Positions 45,375-57,991 are shown, counted from the stretch's first letter. The stretch: 64,000 nucleotides of DNA from Haberlea rhodopensis (GCA_907163345.1 CAJQUN010000483.1:346545-410544); one strand, 5' to 3'. The notes: generated by a model not told the origin, from the sequence alone. Program-made: numbers and translations.

Positions 45375-46031
45375 TCAGACCAAAAGAAGGGGACTCCTTT
45401 CTGAGTCAGCTGTGTCAGGGGTTTGGCAATCTTCGAAAAAACCCTCGACGAAACGTCGGTAATATCCTGCCAAACCGAGAAAACTCCTTATCTCAGGTAC
45501 AGAAGTGGGTGCAGCCCACTCCATCACAGCTTCAATCTTCCTTGGATCCACAGATATCCCGTGGCTAGATATGACATGGCCTAAGAATACCACGCTGTCC
45601 AACCAGAACTCGCACTTGCTAAGCTTTGCATACAACTGATGATCCCTAAGGATCTGAAGCACTGTCCTCAAGTGCCTTACATGCTCTTCTTCAGTCTGAG
45701 AGTAAATAAGTATGTCGTCAATGAAGACTATGACGAACTGATCCAAATATGGCTGGAACACCCTGTTCATCAAACTCATGAAGACAGCTGGGGCATTCGT
45801 CACCCCAAAAGGCATGACAAGGAATTCATAGTGCCCATATCTAGTCCTGAAAGCCGTCTTCTGAACATCATCTTCTCTTACTCGAATCTGATGGTACCCC
45901 GACCTCAGATCGATCTTACTGTAGAGCCTCGTACCCTGCAACTGATCGAACAAGTCATCGATCCTCGGGAGTGGATACTTATTCTTTACTGTAGCTTTGT
46001 TCAACTGCCTATAGTCAATGCATAGACGCAT
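45375..46031 (-). pseudogene. Reverse transcriptase of element E
   Basis: Complete RT core: MRLCIDYRQLNK, YSKIDLRSGYHQIR, FLVMPFGVTNAPAVFM, catalytic FIDDILIYS, then FLGHVIS. The frame is lost after YYRRFVEGF, at a run of six T (minus strand) near 45437-45443; the A copy has fewer T and stays in frame (YSKIAKPL). A stop upstream separates RT from protease. Confidence 0.9.
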
Positions 46032-46046
46032 CGACCCATCTTTCTT

Positions 46047-46615
46047 CTAAACAAATAAGACAGGCGCACCCCATGGCGATACGCTAGGGCGTATGTAGCT
46101 TTTGTCTAGGAGCTCTTGCAATTGAATCTTTAGCTCTCTTAGCTCCGCTGGTGCCATCCTATACGGGGCACGAGAAATTGCAGACGTCCCTGGTAGCAAC
46201 TCAATCCCAAACTCGAACTCTCTCGTCGGTGGGAATCCGGGAATCTCCTCCGGAAAGACATCAGGAAACTCTGCCACTACGGGCACATCCTCAACCTTTA
46301 ATCCCTTCCTCTTATCCGTCATATCAACAGCATAGATAAGATATCCTTCATGACCTCGTTCCAATAGCTGTGTCATCTTGACAGCAGATACTAACGGAAT
46401 CTTCGGACGAGAACCATCCCCATAAAATGTCCACTGGACTCCCAATACAGATCTAAATCGTACAGTCCTCTGCCTGCAGTCTACCACTGCCTGATACTTG
46501 TTCAGAACATCGATGCCCACAATGCAATCGAAGTCTGTCATTCCCAGCACAATCAAATCTGATCTTAGCTCATTATCCTCAAAATAAATGAGGCCATCAT
46601 AGACAATCTGATCCG
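46047..46615 (-). pseudogene. Protease C-terminal half to RT start of element E
   Basis: Starts at the insertion point of G (IVYDGLIYFEDNE), continues through FDCIVGIDVLNKYQ, the linker VVAEFPDVFPEEIPGFPP and SPWGAPVLFV, where TAG (46047-46049) replaces the Lys expected in FVKKKDG. This is a transversion, unlike the stops of A. Confidence 0.88.
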
Positions 46616-48115
46616 TGTTGGGATATGCCCTAAGACAAGTCATTAGATGATTGTTTAAGACATACAATGTTTATGGATTTATGAATGGCAATTCATTATT
46701 ATATATTATTCTTTTAACTGTGCATTATGAATTAATATATATGTTAATGTCCTTAGAATAATATTGTATTATTCTTAAAGAAGTTCCTAGTCAAGTATTA
46801 TCATGAAAGGGATAATGATAATACGTAGAGACTAGTATATGTTGATCGATGAATTGTTCATTGATATGAGATATCAAATCAACATATGGGTACATGTTAG
46901 AGAACGATGTACTGAACAGACCCACCATGAGAATGCAACATGGATAGTTATATGATCGTCATATGCAATTCTCATAGTGATAATAATGTATGTAATCCTT
47001 ACGACTTGTGATCATCAGAGATCCCAACATAAGGAGTTATGTATCTTGATATCGTCAAACGTTACCCGTAACAGGGTAAACTATAAAGGCGACTATTGGA
47101 TACACTACGAATTATGTAGAGGGATGTTGACTGATCGAGATAGGATTTGTCCCTCCTATATAACAGGAGATGTGTTTGGCCCTTGATCAAGTGAGAACTA
47201 AATGCATGGCCATGCTCGAATGAGTCGATATGAGATATCGAGCTTATTCGTTTATTCTAGTTCTACTTGGGGATCAAGAAATAAAGATTGGATATACGAG
47301 TATGACTATTCCATGACTCGTGTTCAATCTAAACACAATGGACAAAGGGATTAAGTTACATGATTAATATTATCACAAGTTCTAAAGGTTATGTCGAGTC
47401 ATTGACATTCTCGTAATTTGGGTAGCATCGATGTGTTGCTAGATACCGCTCGATGCTTGCGACATAAAATGAGATTTTATGTCACTGCCAACATTACGAG
47501 ATCCTATCGGGTCGCACAAAAGATTAAATCGAGAAGGGAAATTAAATTCATGGGATGAATTAAATAATTAAGAGGAGTCTTAATTAATAATCATAAGGAT
47601 TAATTAAATCATGGGCTTAAGCCCATGAAGCTTTAAGAAAGCCTTTAATTAATCATATTTAATATGATTGCATGGTGTTTTATTGTAAGACAATTTTATA
47701 TCAAAAACCTACACCCAAAACCAAGCCACACGGCCGCCTACAATACCATCAAAAGCTCTCGGCTTCTTCAAGGTAGCCGAAGGAGATTTGGTGGTTTTTG
47801 TGGCGATTATTCGATTGTGAATCGAGTTAGCTTTGTGTATCGGTTTAATAACTTGTCTAGCAACTTGTTATTAAACCATCCCTTCACCCGATTTGATCGT
47901 GTGGATACCGTTGAGGCAAAACCAATCGAGTTTTGCTATTGACTCGGAGAAGGCGTAGGACGTGGTGCAGCTCCGTGGATTCTGCTTCAAACGCGCTACA
48001 AGGGTAAGACTCTTATGTAATTCTCTAATCCGATATGAATCCCTATGTATAGATCGCTGGTTTGTAATCCCAAAATTTTATTCCGCTGCGCTGTATGCTC
48101 ATGGGGTAACTTACA
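46616..48115 (+). repeat. 5' LTR of element G
   Basis: 1500 bases. A CTATATAAC word near 47156 could be the TATA box. A palindrome ATGGGCTTAAGCCCAT lies at 47611-47626. Frames inside the LTR (for example 47664-47942) are repeated unchanged in the other LTR and are not genes. Confidence 0.95.
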
Positions 48116-48116
48116 G

Positions 48117-48128
48117 TGGTATCAGAGC
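48117..48128 (+). other. Primer binding site of element G
   Basis: TGGTATCAGAGC one base after the LTR, perfect initiator-Met type. Confidence 0.95.
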
Positions 48129-49833
48129 CGTGTACAAGGCTCATATCGGATTTATGTGGTTAAATAGTTTAATCATGTTAGAATTTATATTGCATGCTAT
48201 TTAAAACTGTATTTTCATATATGATATGGAAAAATCTATTTTGTGAAAATCATCGTATGATAATATATATGATATAATTGACGGATCGAAATATATGATA
48301 ATTCGTGATCAAAAACCGGAACATTAGCTCGAGTATGGCTCACGGCCGACGCCACCTAGGTGCTAGGGTTTCGAACCCTAGTCACCATGGCTCGGCCGCC
48401 GCTTCCAATAGGCTAGGGTTTTGAACCCTAGTCACATAAGCCTCTCGGCCGCCGCTTAAGGGCTAGGGTTCGGACCCTGGCTCGAGCATGGGTCAAGCCG
48501 TCGCACTATCTAGGGTTTTGAACTCTATTGGCTCGATAAAGTATTGAAAAGGTGCAAGTTGGCTCGATAGAATCAACATGGTGCAAGGCGGCTAGGGTTT
48601 GGAACCCTAGCAGCGCCGCACCCAAGCCGCCGCATGGACCATGGCTCGGCCATGGGCTAGGGTTTCGAACCCTAGGCCCACTATTGGTCCAGCCGTGGGT
48701 TTTGGTTCGAACCATGGTGGTTCGTGTTTTAGTCGCTTTAGTTCGTGGCATGTGATGTCCCGAGCGTACGATAATTTTTCAAAAATTATATTACAGTTTT
48801 AATTAAAATTAAATTTAAAATGTTTAGAATTTAATTAATTAAATGTTAATGCATGCTTTATGTGTTGTTTGAGCATGGTGCGTGGTTATAGCCCTTTGAC
48901 CTATTAGATAGGATTTGTGAATGATTGTAATTTATAATACGACCTGCGTGTCGTGCCTTTCTCTATTTCATTCTAAATGTAATCCCTCCCCTATGTTCCC
49001 CTCGAATGTGAATCGAGGAATTCTATATCTTGTAAATAGTGTAGTTTATTTTATTGATGGTGATCAATGAAGATGGAGCATCGTGCCGGGATGAGGAGGC
49101 CATTCACAAATTGGAGCCAAAGGAAGGAGCTTATGAAGTTACCTTAGGTTGACTCATAGGAGTTTCTCATTGGCTTGAGAAACTCATTAGTAGGGGCTAT
49201 AACCATGTCACGTTTTAATTATGTATGTTGATGCATGATTTATCTTATGTTTTAGTTTGATAATAGTATTACACATATATGTAGATATGTATACAACTAT
49301 ATGTAGTGGACATATTTTAAATTATCAAATTAATCATGAGATCAATAAATCCCTCTAAAATATTAAGTTTTAGATGCCTTCCAAATAAAAGTACTCGTCA
49401 ATAACTTCGATTGTACATGTGTGGGTTTGCCAAAGCAAAGCACCGTGGCAATCTTAGTAAGGCGCGAAAGGATAAAAGTGATATCCGTCATACTTTAATT
49501 GGGTACGACTTAACTAGGTTATCTCAATAGGATTGGGAACCTAGAGGCATGGGTTGGATTATAATTCATTTGATGAATTGAACAAAGTGTTGTTCGTCCA
49601 ACTATCCAAGAATTATATGTGATGTAATTGACAAAGTGTTGTCTACCTAAATAACCGAGTCTTGGGCGATTAGCCAAAGCTAACTCAAGATTAAGTGAAA
49701 TATGGATCTTGGCCCACTAAAAGTTTCGAGGGTTGATATTTTTCAAACAAAATAGTGGGAGTATCATTTAATATAAGACCATGTTAAATGATTTAAATCA
49801 TAAACTTATTTTGCATATTTATCGTAGATATCC
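48129..49833 (+). other. Long 5' leader of element G
   Basis: 1.7 kb without a supportable gene. The first part (48363-48675) has the CTAGGG...CCCTAG palindromes. The rest is AT-rich. Frames at 48506-48755 come from the repeats. Confidence 0.7.
48363..48675. repeat. Row of near-palindromic CTAGGGTTTCGAACCCTAG elements
   Basis: Five clear copies (48363-48381, 48413-48431, 48463-48480, 48593-48610, 48657-48675) and one decayed copy near 48510. Arms CTAGGGTT and AACCCTAG pair perfectly. Linkers are GC-rich (GGCTCGGCCGCCGC). The first three lie exactly 50 bases apart. The arm resembles the plant telo-box (AAACCCTA). Confidence 0.88.
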
Positions 49834-50364
49834 ATGGCAACTAACAACGTTACTAGCACTTTATCACTGCGATCGGTCCTTGAGAAGGACAAATTAAATG
49901 GGACGAATTTCCTAGACTGGCATAGGAACTTGAGGATAGTCCTCAAACAAGAAAAGAAACAATATGTCCTAGAGGAACCCTTACTCGCTGAAGAACCTCC
50001 CCTAACAGCTACAAGAGCTGAAAAAGATGCTTACAAGAAGCATCAGAGTGACGCACTTGATGTTGGGTGCCTCATGCTTGCCACCATGAACTCTGAGCTT
50101 CAGAAGCAACATGAGGAAATGGAGGCGTTCGATATGATCGAACACTTAAAGCAGTTGTACCAACAACAAGCTAGACAAGAGAGGTATGACGTCTCTAAAG
50201 CGTTATTCCAGTGCAGGATGGTAGAAGGAAGCTTGGTTGGAACTCATGTACTCAAGATGATTGGGTACATTGAGAATCTGGACAAGCTGGGTTTTCCATT
50301 GGACCAAGAGTTGGCCACCGATGTGATTTGCAATCGTTGCCGGAGAGCTTCAGTCAATTTGTAG
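49834..50364 (+). pseudogene. gag: Gag N-terminal part of element G, frameshifted
   Basis: Begins MATNNVTSTLSLRSVLEKDKL. Copia gag: FLDWHRNLRIVLKQEKK, DVGCLMLATMNSELQKQ, YDVSKALFQCRM and MIGYIENLDKLGFPLDQELATDVI. The frame is lost near 50325, where a T appears to be missing from a T run (GTGATTTGC), and ends at TAG 50362. The correct continuation (LQSLPESFSQFV) is in the overlapping next frame. Confidence 0.92.
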
Positions 50365-52358
50365 TAAATTACAATATGACTGATATGGAAAAGACTCTGC
50401 CCCAGTTGCTTGGTATGTTGAGAACATATGAAGCAAATACTAAGAAGACTAAGGCCACAAATGTCCTTATTGTGAATAAAGGCAAAGGAAGGGCCAAAGC
50501 TAAAGGCAACAAGAAAGCAAAGAAGGTCTTTGTTAAATCTAAGCCAAAGTCTTATGCACTGAAACCAAAGGGAGGGATAGCAAAGGAAGGGAACTGTTTC
50601 CATTGCGGTGAGACCGGCCATTGGAAAAGAAACTGCAAAGTATATCTGGAGGATCTAAAGAAAGGAAGTGTGACTTCCGCTTCAGGTATTTTTGTTATAG
50701 AAGTCAATTTATCTACTTCTTCATCTTGGGTATTAGATACTGGATGTGGATCTCACATTTGTGTAAATGTGCAGGATCTCAAAAGGAGTAGGACATTGGC
50801 GAAAGGTGAAGTTGATCTCCGAGTTGGAAATGGAGCAAGAGTTGCTGCATTAGCTATAGGAGATTATCATTTAGCTTTACCTTCTGGTTTATCGTTGATT
50901 TTAAAAGACTGTTATTTTGTGCCTTCAATTACTAAAAACATTATTTCTATTTCTTGTTTAGACAAGTATGGTTTTTCATTTATAATAAAGGACAATTGTT
51001 GTTCTATTTATTTAAATGATATGTTTTATGCTAGTGCACAAATGGTGAATGGTCTTTATGTATTAAATCTTGATATGCCTATCTATAACATAAATACTAA
51101 AAGGATTAAAAATAATGATTGTAATCCGACTTATCTCTGGCACTGTCGCTTGGGCCACATAAACGAGAACCGCATATCTAAACTTCATAAGGATGGAGTA
51201 TTAGATTCATTTGATTTTGAATCATATGAAACATGCGAATCTTGTTTAATGGGCAAGATGACTAAAGCCCCTTTCAAGGGACATGTTGAAAGGGCAAATG
51301 TTTTATTGGGACTAATACATAGTGATGTATGTGGACCAATAAGTACGCAAGCTAGAGGTGGTTTTCAATACTTCGTTACATTTACTGATGACCTCAGTAG
51401 ATATGGGTATGTGTACCTAATGAAACATAAACATGAAACCTTTGAAAAGTTCAAAGATTTCAAGAATGAAGTACAAAACCAACTTGGCAAAAGTATCAAA
51501 ATCCTTCGATCAGATCGAGGAGGAGAATACTTAAGCCAAGAGTTTCATGACTATCTAAAGAAGTGTGGGATAGTCCCACAACTCACTCCTCCGTATACTC
51601 CACAATGGAATGGTGTATCCGAGAGGAGAAATCGAACCTTGTTAGACATGGTTAGATCAATGATGAGTCATGCAGATCTTCCGATATCATTTTGGGGACA
51701 CGCTCTAGAAACAGCAATTTTCTTACTGAACCGTGTACCATCTAAATCAGTGGAAAAGACACCATATGAGATATGGACTGGGAAGCGTCCTAGTATGTCT
51801 TTTATGAAGATTTGGGGTTGTGAGGCTTTCGTTAGACGTCACGCCACTAACAAACTTGGACCCAAATCTGATAAGTGTTTATTTGTGGGGTATCCTAAGG
51901 AAACGAAAGGATACTATTTCTATTATCCCACCGAGAACAAAGTAGTTGTTGCTCGGACTGGTGTATTTCTTGAAAGAGAATTTATTTCTAGAAAAACCAG
52001 TGGGAGAAAAATAGAACTTAGTGAAGTTCAACCACAAGAAAACACTGAACCTGAAATTAAGATGGAAACAGAGCAGACACCACAAACTGTTGTGGAAGAA
52101 GCATCTGCTCAAGAGACACAAGCCCAGCGTAGGTCTGTAAGAGAACACCGGGAGCCACAGAGATATGGATTTCTTGTGACTCAACAAGGTGACTTACTAC
52201 TTATTGATGAGGATGAGCCGTCATCTTATCAACAAGCTATTATGGGCAATGATTCTGAGAAATGGCAAGAGGCCATGAAATCTGAGATGGAATCCATGTA
52301 TGCAAACCAAGTATGGACTTTGGTTGATCCACCTGAAGGGGTACGACCCATAGGGTGA
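50328..52358 (+). pseudogene. Gag end, protease and integrase of element G
   Basis: 676-residue frame. Zinc knuckle CFHCGETGHWKRNC (near residue 92). Protease WVLDTGCGSHICVN with D-T-G. Integrase zinc finger HCRLGHINENRISKLH...CESCLMGK. Catalytic D in HSDVCGPIS, D in RSDRGGEYLS, E in SERRNRTLLD. Then the conserved TPYEIWTGKRPSMSFMKIWGC and the start of RT (WQEAMKSEMESMYANQVWTLVDPPEG). Terminated by TGA at 52356, exactly where Copia RTs have a Cys before KWIFKKK, so a single substitution. Confidence 0.93.
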
Positions 52359-52871
52359 AAATGGATTTTCAAGAAAAAGACCGATATGGATGGTAACGTA
52401 CAAACCTATAAAGGTCGACTGGTTGCAAAAGGATTCAAACAAATTCATGGTATTGACTATGATGAAACCTTTTCACCAGTGGCCATGGTTAAATCCATAA
52501 GGATCTTACTTGCAATAGCTGCATTTCATGATTATGAAATCTGGCAGATGGATGTCAAAACAGCTTTCCTTAATGGAAATCTGCTCGAGGATGTGTACAT
52601 GACACAGCCCGAGGGTTTTGTCGATCCAAAGGATGCTGGAAAGATATGCAAGCTACAACGATCCATTTATGGATTGAAGCAAGCTTCTCGGAGTTGGAAT
52701 CTTCGTTTTGATGATGCAATCAAAGAGTTTGGTTTTATCAAAAATGAAGATGAACCTTGTGTCTACAAGAAGGTCAGTGGGAGCGTAATCATTTTCCTAG
52801 TGTTGTATGTAGATGACATACTTCTTATTGGAAATGATATCCCTGCCTTGCAATCTGTAAAGTTTGGCTAG
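52359..52871 (+). pseudogene. Reverse transcriptase of element G
   Basis: KWIFKKKTD, then RLVAKGFKQIHGIDYDETFSP, MDVKTAFLNGNLLEDVYM, LKQASRSWN and catalytic YVDDILLIG. The frame is lost at 52861-52869 (AAGTTTGGCTAG), where one T is missing compared with the expected Trp-Leu-Gly-Asn reading. Confidence 0.93.
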
Positions 52872-52885
52872 GGAATTGCTTTTCG

Positions 52886-53794
52886 ATGAAAGACTTAGGA
52901 GAAGCCACCTATGTACTAGGAATCAAGATCTATAGAGATAGATCGAGAAGGCTTCTTGGTCTAAGTCAAAGTACATACATAGACAAAGTGCTTAAAAGGT
53001 TTAGCATGCAAGAATCCAAGAAAGGATTCGTGCCTATGACACATGGTATTTATCTCTCGAAGGAACAGTGTCCTTCAACACCAGATGAGAGACAACGCAT
53101 GAGTAAGATTCCATACGCGTCAGCTATTGGATCTATCATGTATGCCATGATATGTACTCGTCCCGATGTATCGTATGCTTTGAGCATGACGAGCAGATAT
53201 CAAGTTGATCCAGGTGAAGGTCACTGGATTGCTGTCAAGAATATCCTGAAGTACTTGAGAAGGACTAAGGATACATTCTTGATTTATGGAGGTGAGGAAG
53301 AGCTCAATGTAATGGGTTACACTGATGCTAGCTTCCAAACCGACAAAGATGATTTTCGATCGCAATCTGGATATGTGTATTCCCTAAATGGGGGTGCTGT
53401 GAGCTGGAAGAGTTCAAAGAAAGAAACAGTAGCCGATTCTACAACGGAAGCTGAGTATATTGCTGCCTCGGATGCAGCAAAGGAAGCTGTTTGGATGAGG
53501 AAGTTCATTTCTGAACTTGGAGTGGTGCCTAGCATTAAAGATCCGATAGAACTCTATTGTGACAACAATGGAGCGATCGCATTGGCTAAGGAACCAAGAT
53601 CTCACCAAAGATCCAAGCACATACTTAGGCGTTTCCATTTCATTCGAGAAATCGTTGAAAGGGGAGATGTTAAAATATGCAAAGTACCAACAGATGATAA
53701 TGTATCTGACCCATTGACGAAGCCGCTGTCACAGCAGAAGCATGATCGTCATACTAGATCTCTAGGCATTAGGTATATGTCTGAGTGGTCTTAG
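52886..53794 (+). pseudogene. RT end and RNase H of element G
   Basis: 302-residue frame: MKDLGEATYVLGIKI, KIPYASAIGSIMYAM, RPDVSYAL, then RNase H with TDASFQTDKDDFRSQSGYV, DSTTEAEYIAASDAAKEAVW, CDNNGAIALAKEP and SKHILRRFHFIRE. Ends TAG at 53792, 15 bases before the LTR. Intact itself but separated from RT by the frameshift. Confidence 0.92.
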
Positions 53795-53797
53795 TGC

Positions 53798-53809
53798 AAG
53801 TGGGAGATT
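53798..53809 (+). other. Polypurine tract of element G
   Basis: AAGTGGGAGATT directly before the 3' LTR. Confidence 0.88.
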
Positions 53810-55309
53810 TGTTGGGATATGCCCTAAGACAAGTCATTAGATGATTGTTTAAGACATACAATGTTTATGGATTTATGAATGGCAATTCATTATTATATAT
53901 TATTCTTTTAACTGTGCATTGTGAATTAATATATATGTTAATGTCCTTAGAATAATATTGTATTATTCTTAAAGAAGTTCCTAGTCAAGTATTATCATGA
54001 AAGGGATAATGATAATACGTAGAGACTAGTATATGTTGATCGATGAATTGTTCATTGATATGAGATATCAAATCAACATATGGGTACATGTTAGAGAACG
54101 ATGTACTGAACAGACCCACCATGAGAATGCAACATGGATAGTTATATGATCGTCATATGCAATTCTCATAGTGATAATAATGTATGTAATCCTTACGACT
54201 TGTGATCATCAGAGATCCCAACATAAGGAGTTATGTATCTTGATATCGTCAAACGTTACCCGTAACAGGGTAAACTATAAAGGCGACTATTGGATACACT
54301 ACGAATTATGTAGAGGGATGTTGACTGATCGAGATAGGATTTGTCCCTCCTATATAACAGGAGATGTGTTTGGCCCTTGATCAAGTGAGAACTAAATGCA
54401 TGGCCATGCTCGAATGAGTCGATATGAGATATCGAGCTTATTCGTTTATTCTAGTTCTACTTGGGGATCAAGAAATAAAGATTGGATATACGAGTATGAC
54501 TATTCCATGACTCGTGTTCAATCTAAACACAATGGACAAAGGGATTAAGTTACATGATTAATATTATCACAAGTTCTAAAGGTTATGTCGAGTCATTGAC
54601 ATTCTCGTAATTTGGGTAGCATCGATGTGTTGCTAGATACCGCTCGATGCTTGCGACATAAAATGAGATTTTATGTCACTGCCAACATTACGAGATCCTA
54701 TCGGGTCGCACAAAAGATTAAATCGAGAAGGGAAATTAAATTCATGGGATGAATTAAATAATTAAGAGGAGTCTTAATTAATAATCATAAGGATTAATTA
54801 AATCATGGGCTTAAGCCCATGAAGCTTTAAGAAAGCCTTTAATTAATCATATTTAATATGATTGCATGGTGTTTTATTGTAAGACAATTTTATATCAAAA
54901 ACCTACACCCAAAACCAAGCCACACGGCCGCCTACAATACCATCAAAAGCTCTCGGCTTCTTCAAGGTAGCCGAAGGAGATTTGGTGGTTTTTGTGGCGA
55001 TTATTCGATTGTGAATCGAGTTAGCTTTGTGTATCGGTTTAATAACTTGTCTAGCAACTTGTTATTAAACCATCCCTTCACCCGATTTGATCGTGTGGAT
55101 ACCGTTGAGGCAAAACCAATCGAGTTTTGCTATTGACTCGGAGAAGGCGTAGGACGTGGTGCAGCTCCGTGGATTCTGCTTCAAACGCGCTACAAGGGTA
55201 AGACTCTTATGTAATTCTCTAATCCGATATGAATCCCTATGTATAGATCGCTGGTTTGTAATCCCAAAATTTTATTCCGCTGCGCTGTATGCTCATGGGG
55301 TAACTTACA
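53810..55309 (+). repeat. 3' LTR of element G
   Basis: 1500 bases, one difference seen from the 5' LTR. Confidence 0.95.
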
Positions 55310-55711
55310 ATCCGTAGTCAAACTTCTTCCAGCGGGGGTCGAGACCATAAGAGGCATGGGGGACGGAGAAGTGCATATGTGGTGCCTTTCAACAAAACTC
55401 GTCGACACAAAAGAGTTTAACGCACCTGTGTCTATCAATATAAGAGCAGGGTGCGTAAATAAAAGACACGTACCCGCTATAACTTCCTTCGGGGCCGCTG
55501 TAGCCTGCTCCCTCGTCAAAGCATACACCTGTCCCTGAGGTGGCCCCGCGGGCTGACCTCCATACTGTCTTGGCACAAAAGGTGGCCGGTGTTGTGCCGT
55601 TCTGTCCGCAGGTCTCCCCGTAGAGCTCTGCTGTCTTCCCCTGTTGGGACACCGTCGAGCAAAGTGGCCTCTGTCGCCACAGACATAACATCCTACGCAG
55701 TCCTTTGCCAA
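55310..55711 (-). pseudogene. Gag zinc knuckle and protease N-terminal half of element E
   Basis: Minus-strand frame with knuckle CYVCGDRGHFARRC, a proline/glutamine-rich linker, VYALTREQATAAP and the protease site LIDTGALNSFVS (D-T-G present). The reading goes to the insertion point of G at 55310; the rest of the protease is at 46615. The join across the 5-bp duplication keeps the frame. Confidence 0.88.
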
Positions 55712-56601
55712 ATGTGGTTGCCCACAAAGAGTGCACTGAACTCTTCCAGATCTGTCTCCCTGAGACTGTCCTCTCCCAGATGGAGCATCATTCCTACCTT
55801 TCCCTTTCCATCGATTCTCGGGCCTCTTGCCACTGAATCTCGATGCTGAAGTGTTCCCCCTAGGCTTAAACTGATCACCCCTGGTTTCAAATTATCAGAA
55901 GTGGATCTCTGAGGGGGTGCCGGAGGTGGCACAGCATCAGGATATGCACCGACTCCCAGTTCAGCTAGCTCAGCTCGTGAGAGTGCATCATCAAAACAGG
56001 CAGGGCCATAAGTGATCACCCTGTCATACAGTTCAGGCCTTAAGCCCTTCATGAAGTTCCGCATCTTCGCTTGAGTGCTTGCAGCAATGTGTGGCACATA
56101 TCGTAGTAAGGAACAGTAATGTAGAGCATAGTCAGATACAGGCATGGTACCTTGTCTTAAACTGGTAAACTCATCCTCCTTGGCCTGTCTTGCAGCGGCT
56201 GAGAAATAGCGGTTTAGAAACCGCGTTCGGAACATCTTCCAATTAACTTCCTGTCCCAGAGCCTCTTGCTCAATCACTGTGGTTTTCCACCACATCAGTG
56301 CCTTCTTGGACAGCTGAAATTCTACTAATCGAATCCAGGCCGTCTTTGCACAAGGCGCTGCCACAAATATCTGTTCGATCCTCTCTAACCATTCCTCAGC
56401 TTTCTCTCCTGATTCAGTTCCCTCGAACATCGGAGGTCGATACATCATAAACTGAGCCAAGCTCAATTCCCCAGGTAGCAACTGCTGTTCAGAGGGTTCC
56501 TCTCCCAAGGCTGGTGGTGGCAATGGGTTCGTACGCCCAGCACTTGCATTTACACTAATGGCGTCACCCACTTCTATGTTTGCTGCCATGCTGCAACACA
56601 A
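55693..56601 (-). pseudogene. gag: Gag of element E, frameshifted
   Basis: Frame of 302 residues. MAANIEVGDAISVNASAG is the likely start (the upstream MCCS is probably leader). Core motifs AEEWLERIEQIF, ALMWWKTTV, FRTRFLNRYFSAAAR and MRNFMKGLRPELYDRV match A. After DNLKP near 55883 the frame changes, so residues beyond are not authentic; the correct frame continues to the zinc knuckle at 55711. Confidence 0.88.
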
Positions 56602-56776
56602 GGGTTAATAACAACACCAAAAGCAGTTCATAAAACTCATCGTTAGATAATTGAACATGTTAGCATAACATCTTCTTCTTTATGAATAACATACATATAA
56701 ACATGTTCAAAAGTAAGCACCTAGCTAACTTATTGCTAAGGCTACCCTTCACTCATTCCCGAGTTATCTAACCACT

Positions 56777-56788
56777 GCTCTGATAACA
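56777..56788 (-). other. Primer binding site of element E
   Basis: TGTTATCAGAGC on the minus strand, one change from TGGTATCAGAGC, next to the 5' LTR. Confidence 0.8.
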
Positions 56789-57220
56789 CTAATGTGGGGT
56801 CTTCCCACGTTAACAGTGATTAAGAGACATAAGAAGGACTAATTATGCATTAAAGTAACATCTTAAGGTTTTTGGTTGTTACACGAGCTAACAGGATTAC
56901 AGGCCAAAATACAAAACTTCAAAAAAAATAATTCATTACATTCTAAAAGAATGTCATTTAGATTTACACTACTCCTAGAGTAGATACTAATCATAACTTG
57001 AATCCTATACATTCCTGTGCCCCTCGTAGCTCACTGCCTCAACCCAACCCTTAGTCCCTTCCGTCCAAAAGTGTACCTACAGGGACAACACATCATGAGC
57101 ATATATAATCTTACTTAACATCATAAAACATCATAGTAAATGCATGAAACATTGGTTAAGTAAATATGCTAGTTATTCATTCACTTCTTATTGTTGTCCC
57201 TGATTTAAAATCATGCATAT

Positions 57221-57436
57221 GGGGCATCTTACCCCCGTGGCATCTTACCACAATATCATCGTATGGCCTCTTACCATGTGGGGCATCTTACCCCGTGGCA
57301 TCTTACCACAATACATCGCATGGCCTCTTACCATGTGGGGCATCTTACCCCGTGGCATCTTACCACAATACATCGCATGGCCTCTTACCATGTGGGGCAT
57401 CTTACCCCCCGTGGCATCTTACCACAATTACATCGT
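57221..57436. repeat. 57-bp tandem repeat of triple mini-hairpins (5' LTR of E)
   Basis: Same array as 41643-41856, same copy number, identical stems. Confidence 0.92.
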
Positions 57437-57770
57437 ATAAATGTCATCATATAAGCATCGTATAAGCAATAAACATCGTATAAGCTTCATCGTGTAAACA
57501 TCGTATAAACATCGTCATTTCATCGTGAATACTCATGCAATAAAAGCATAGTTGTAGTAGTAAAGATGTGTGTTACCGTCCGATGCCCGTACGTCTCTTA
57601 CGTACCTTTTTAAAAGGACGGGGAGTTAACAGACTTTATCTCCTTGATGGTGCCGGTACCTGGGATGGTTCTACAAGACCACATAATACCATATTAGATG
57701 CCTCAAAACCATCTTACATCATAAACTTAACAAAATAAAACATCATCATATTTTTCAACTTTCTGCCTCT

Positions 57771-57991
57771 CTCGATCGATCGGCCCTAGGTCTCGATCGA
57801 TCGAGACACTGTGCACAAATAGTGCCTTAGCATTCTGCCTCGCTCGATCGATCGAACATTTTACCGATCGATCGAGGAGCTTCACCGATCGATCGAGAAA
57901 TCCTTCGATCGATCGGCACCAAAATTTTGAAAACATGCTTAGACCTTCTGTCTCGCTCGATCGATCGGGACCAAATCTCGATCGATCGAGA
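57771..57991. repeat. CGATCGATCG palindrome cluster in 5' LTR of E
   Basis: Eight intact sites, the best-preserved cluster of the window. Confidence 0.92.

Larger units (their letters stand above)
46616..55309 (+). mobile_element. Young Copia element G inside protease of E
   Basis: LTRs 46616-48115 and 53810-55309 are both exactly 1500 bases, begin TGTTGGGATATGCCC and end GGTAACTTACA. Perfect 5-bp duplication ATCCG (46611-46615 and 55310-55314). Gag, protease, integrase, RT and RNase H follow Copia order. Only one LTR difference was seen (CATTATGAATT against CATTGTGAATT near 46730). Coding region has two frameshifts and one stop. Lineage uncertain (Angela/TAR/Tork group). Confidence 0.95.

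Noticed and set aside
47664..47942. 92-residue frame in the LTR of G, repeated at 54858-55136
   Set aside because: Identical in both LTRs because the LTRs are identical; no domain and no reason to expect translation.
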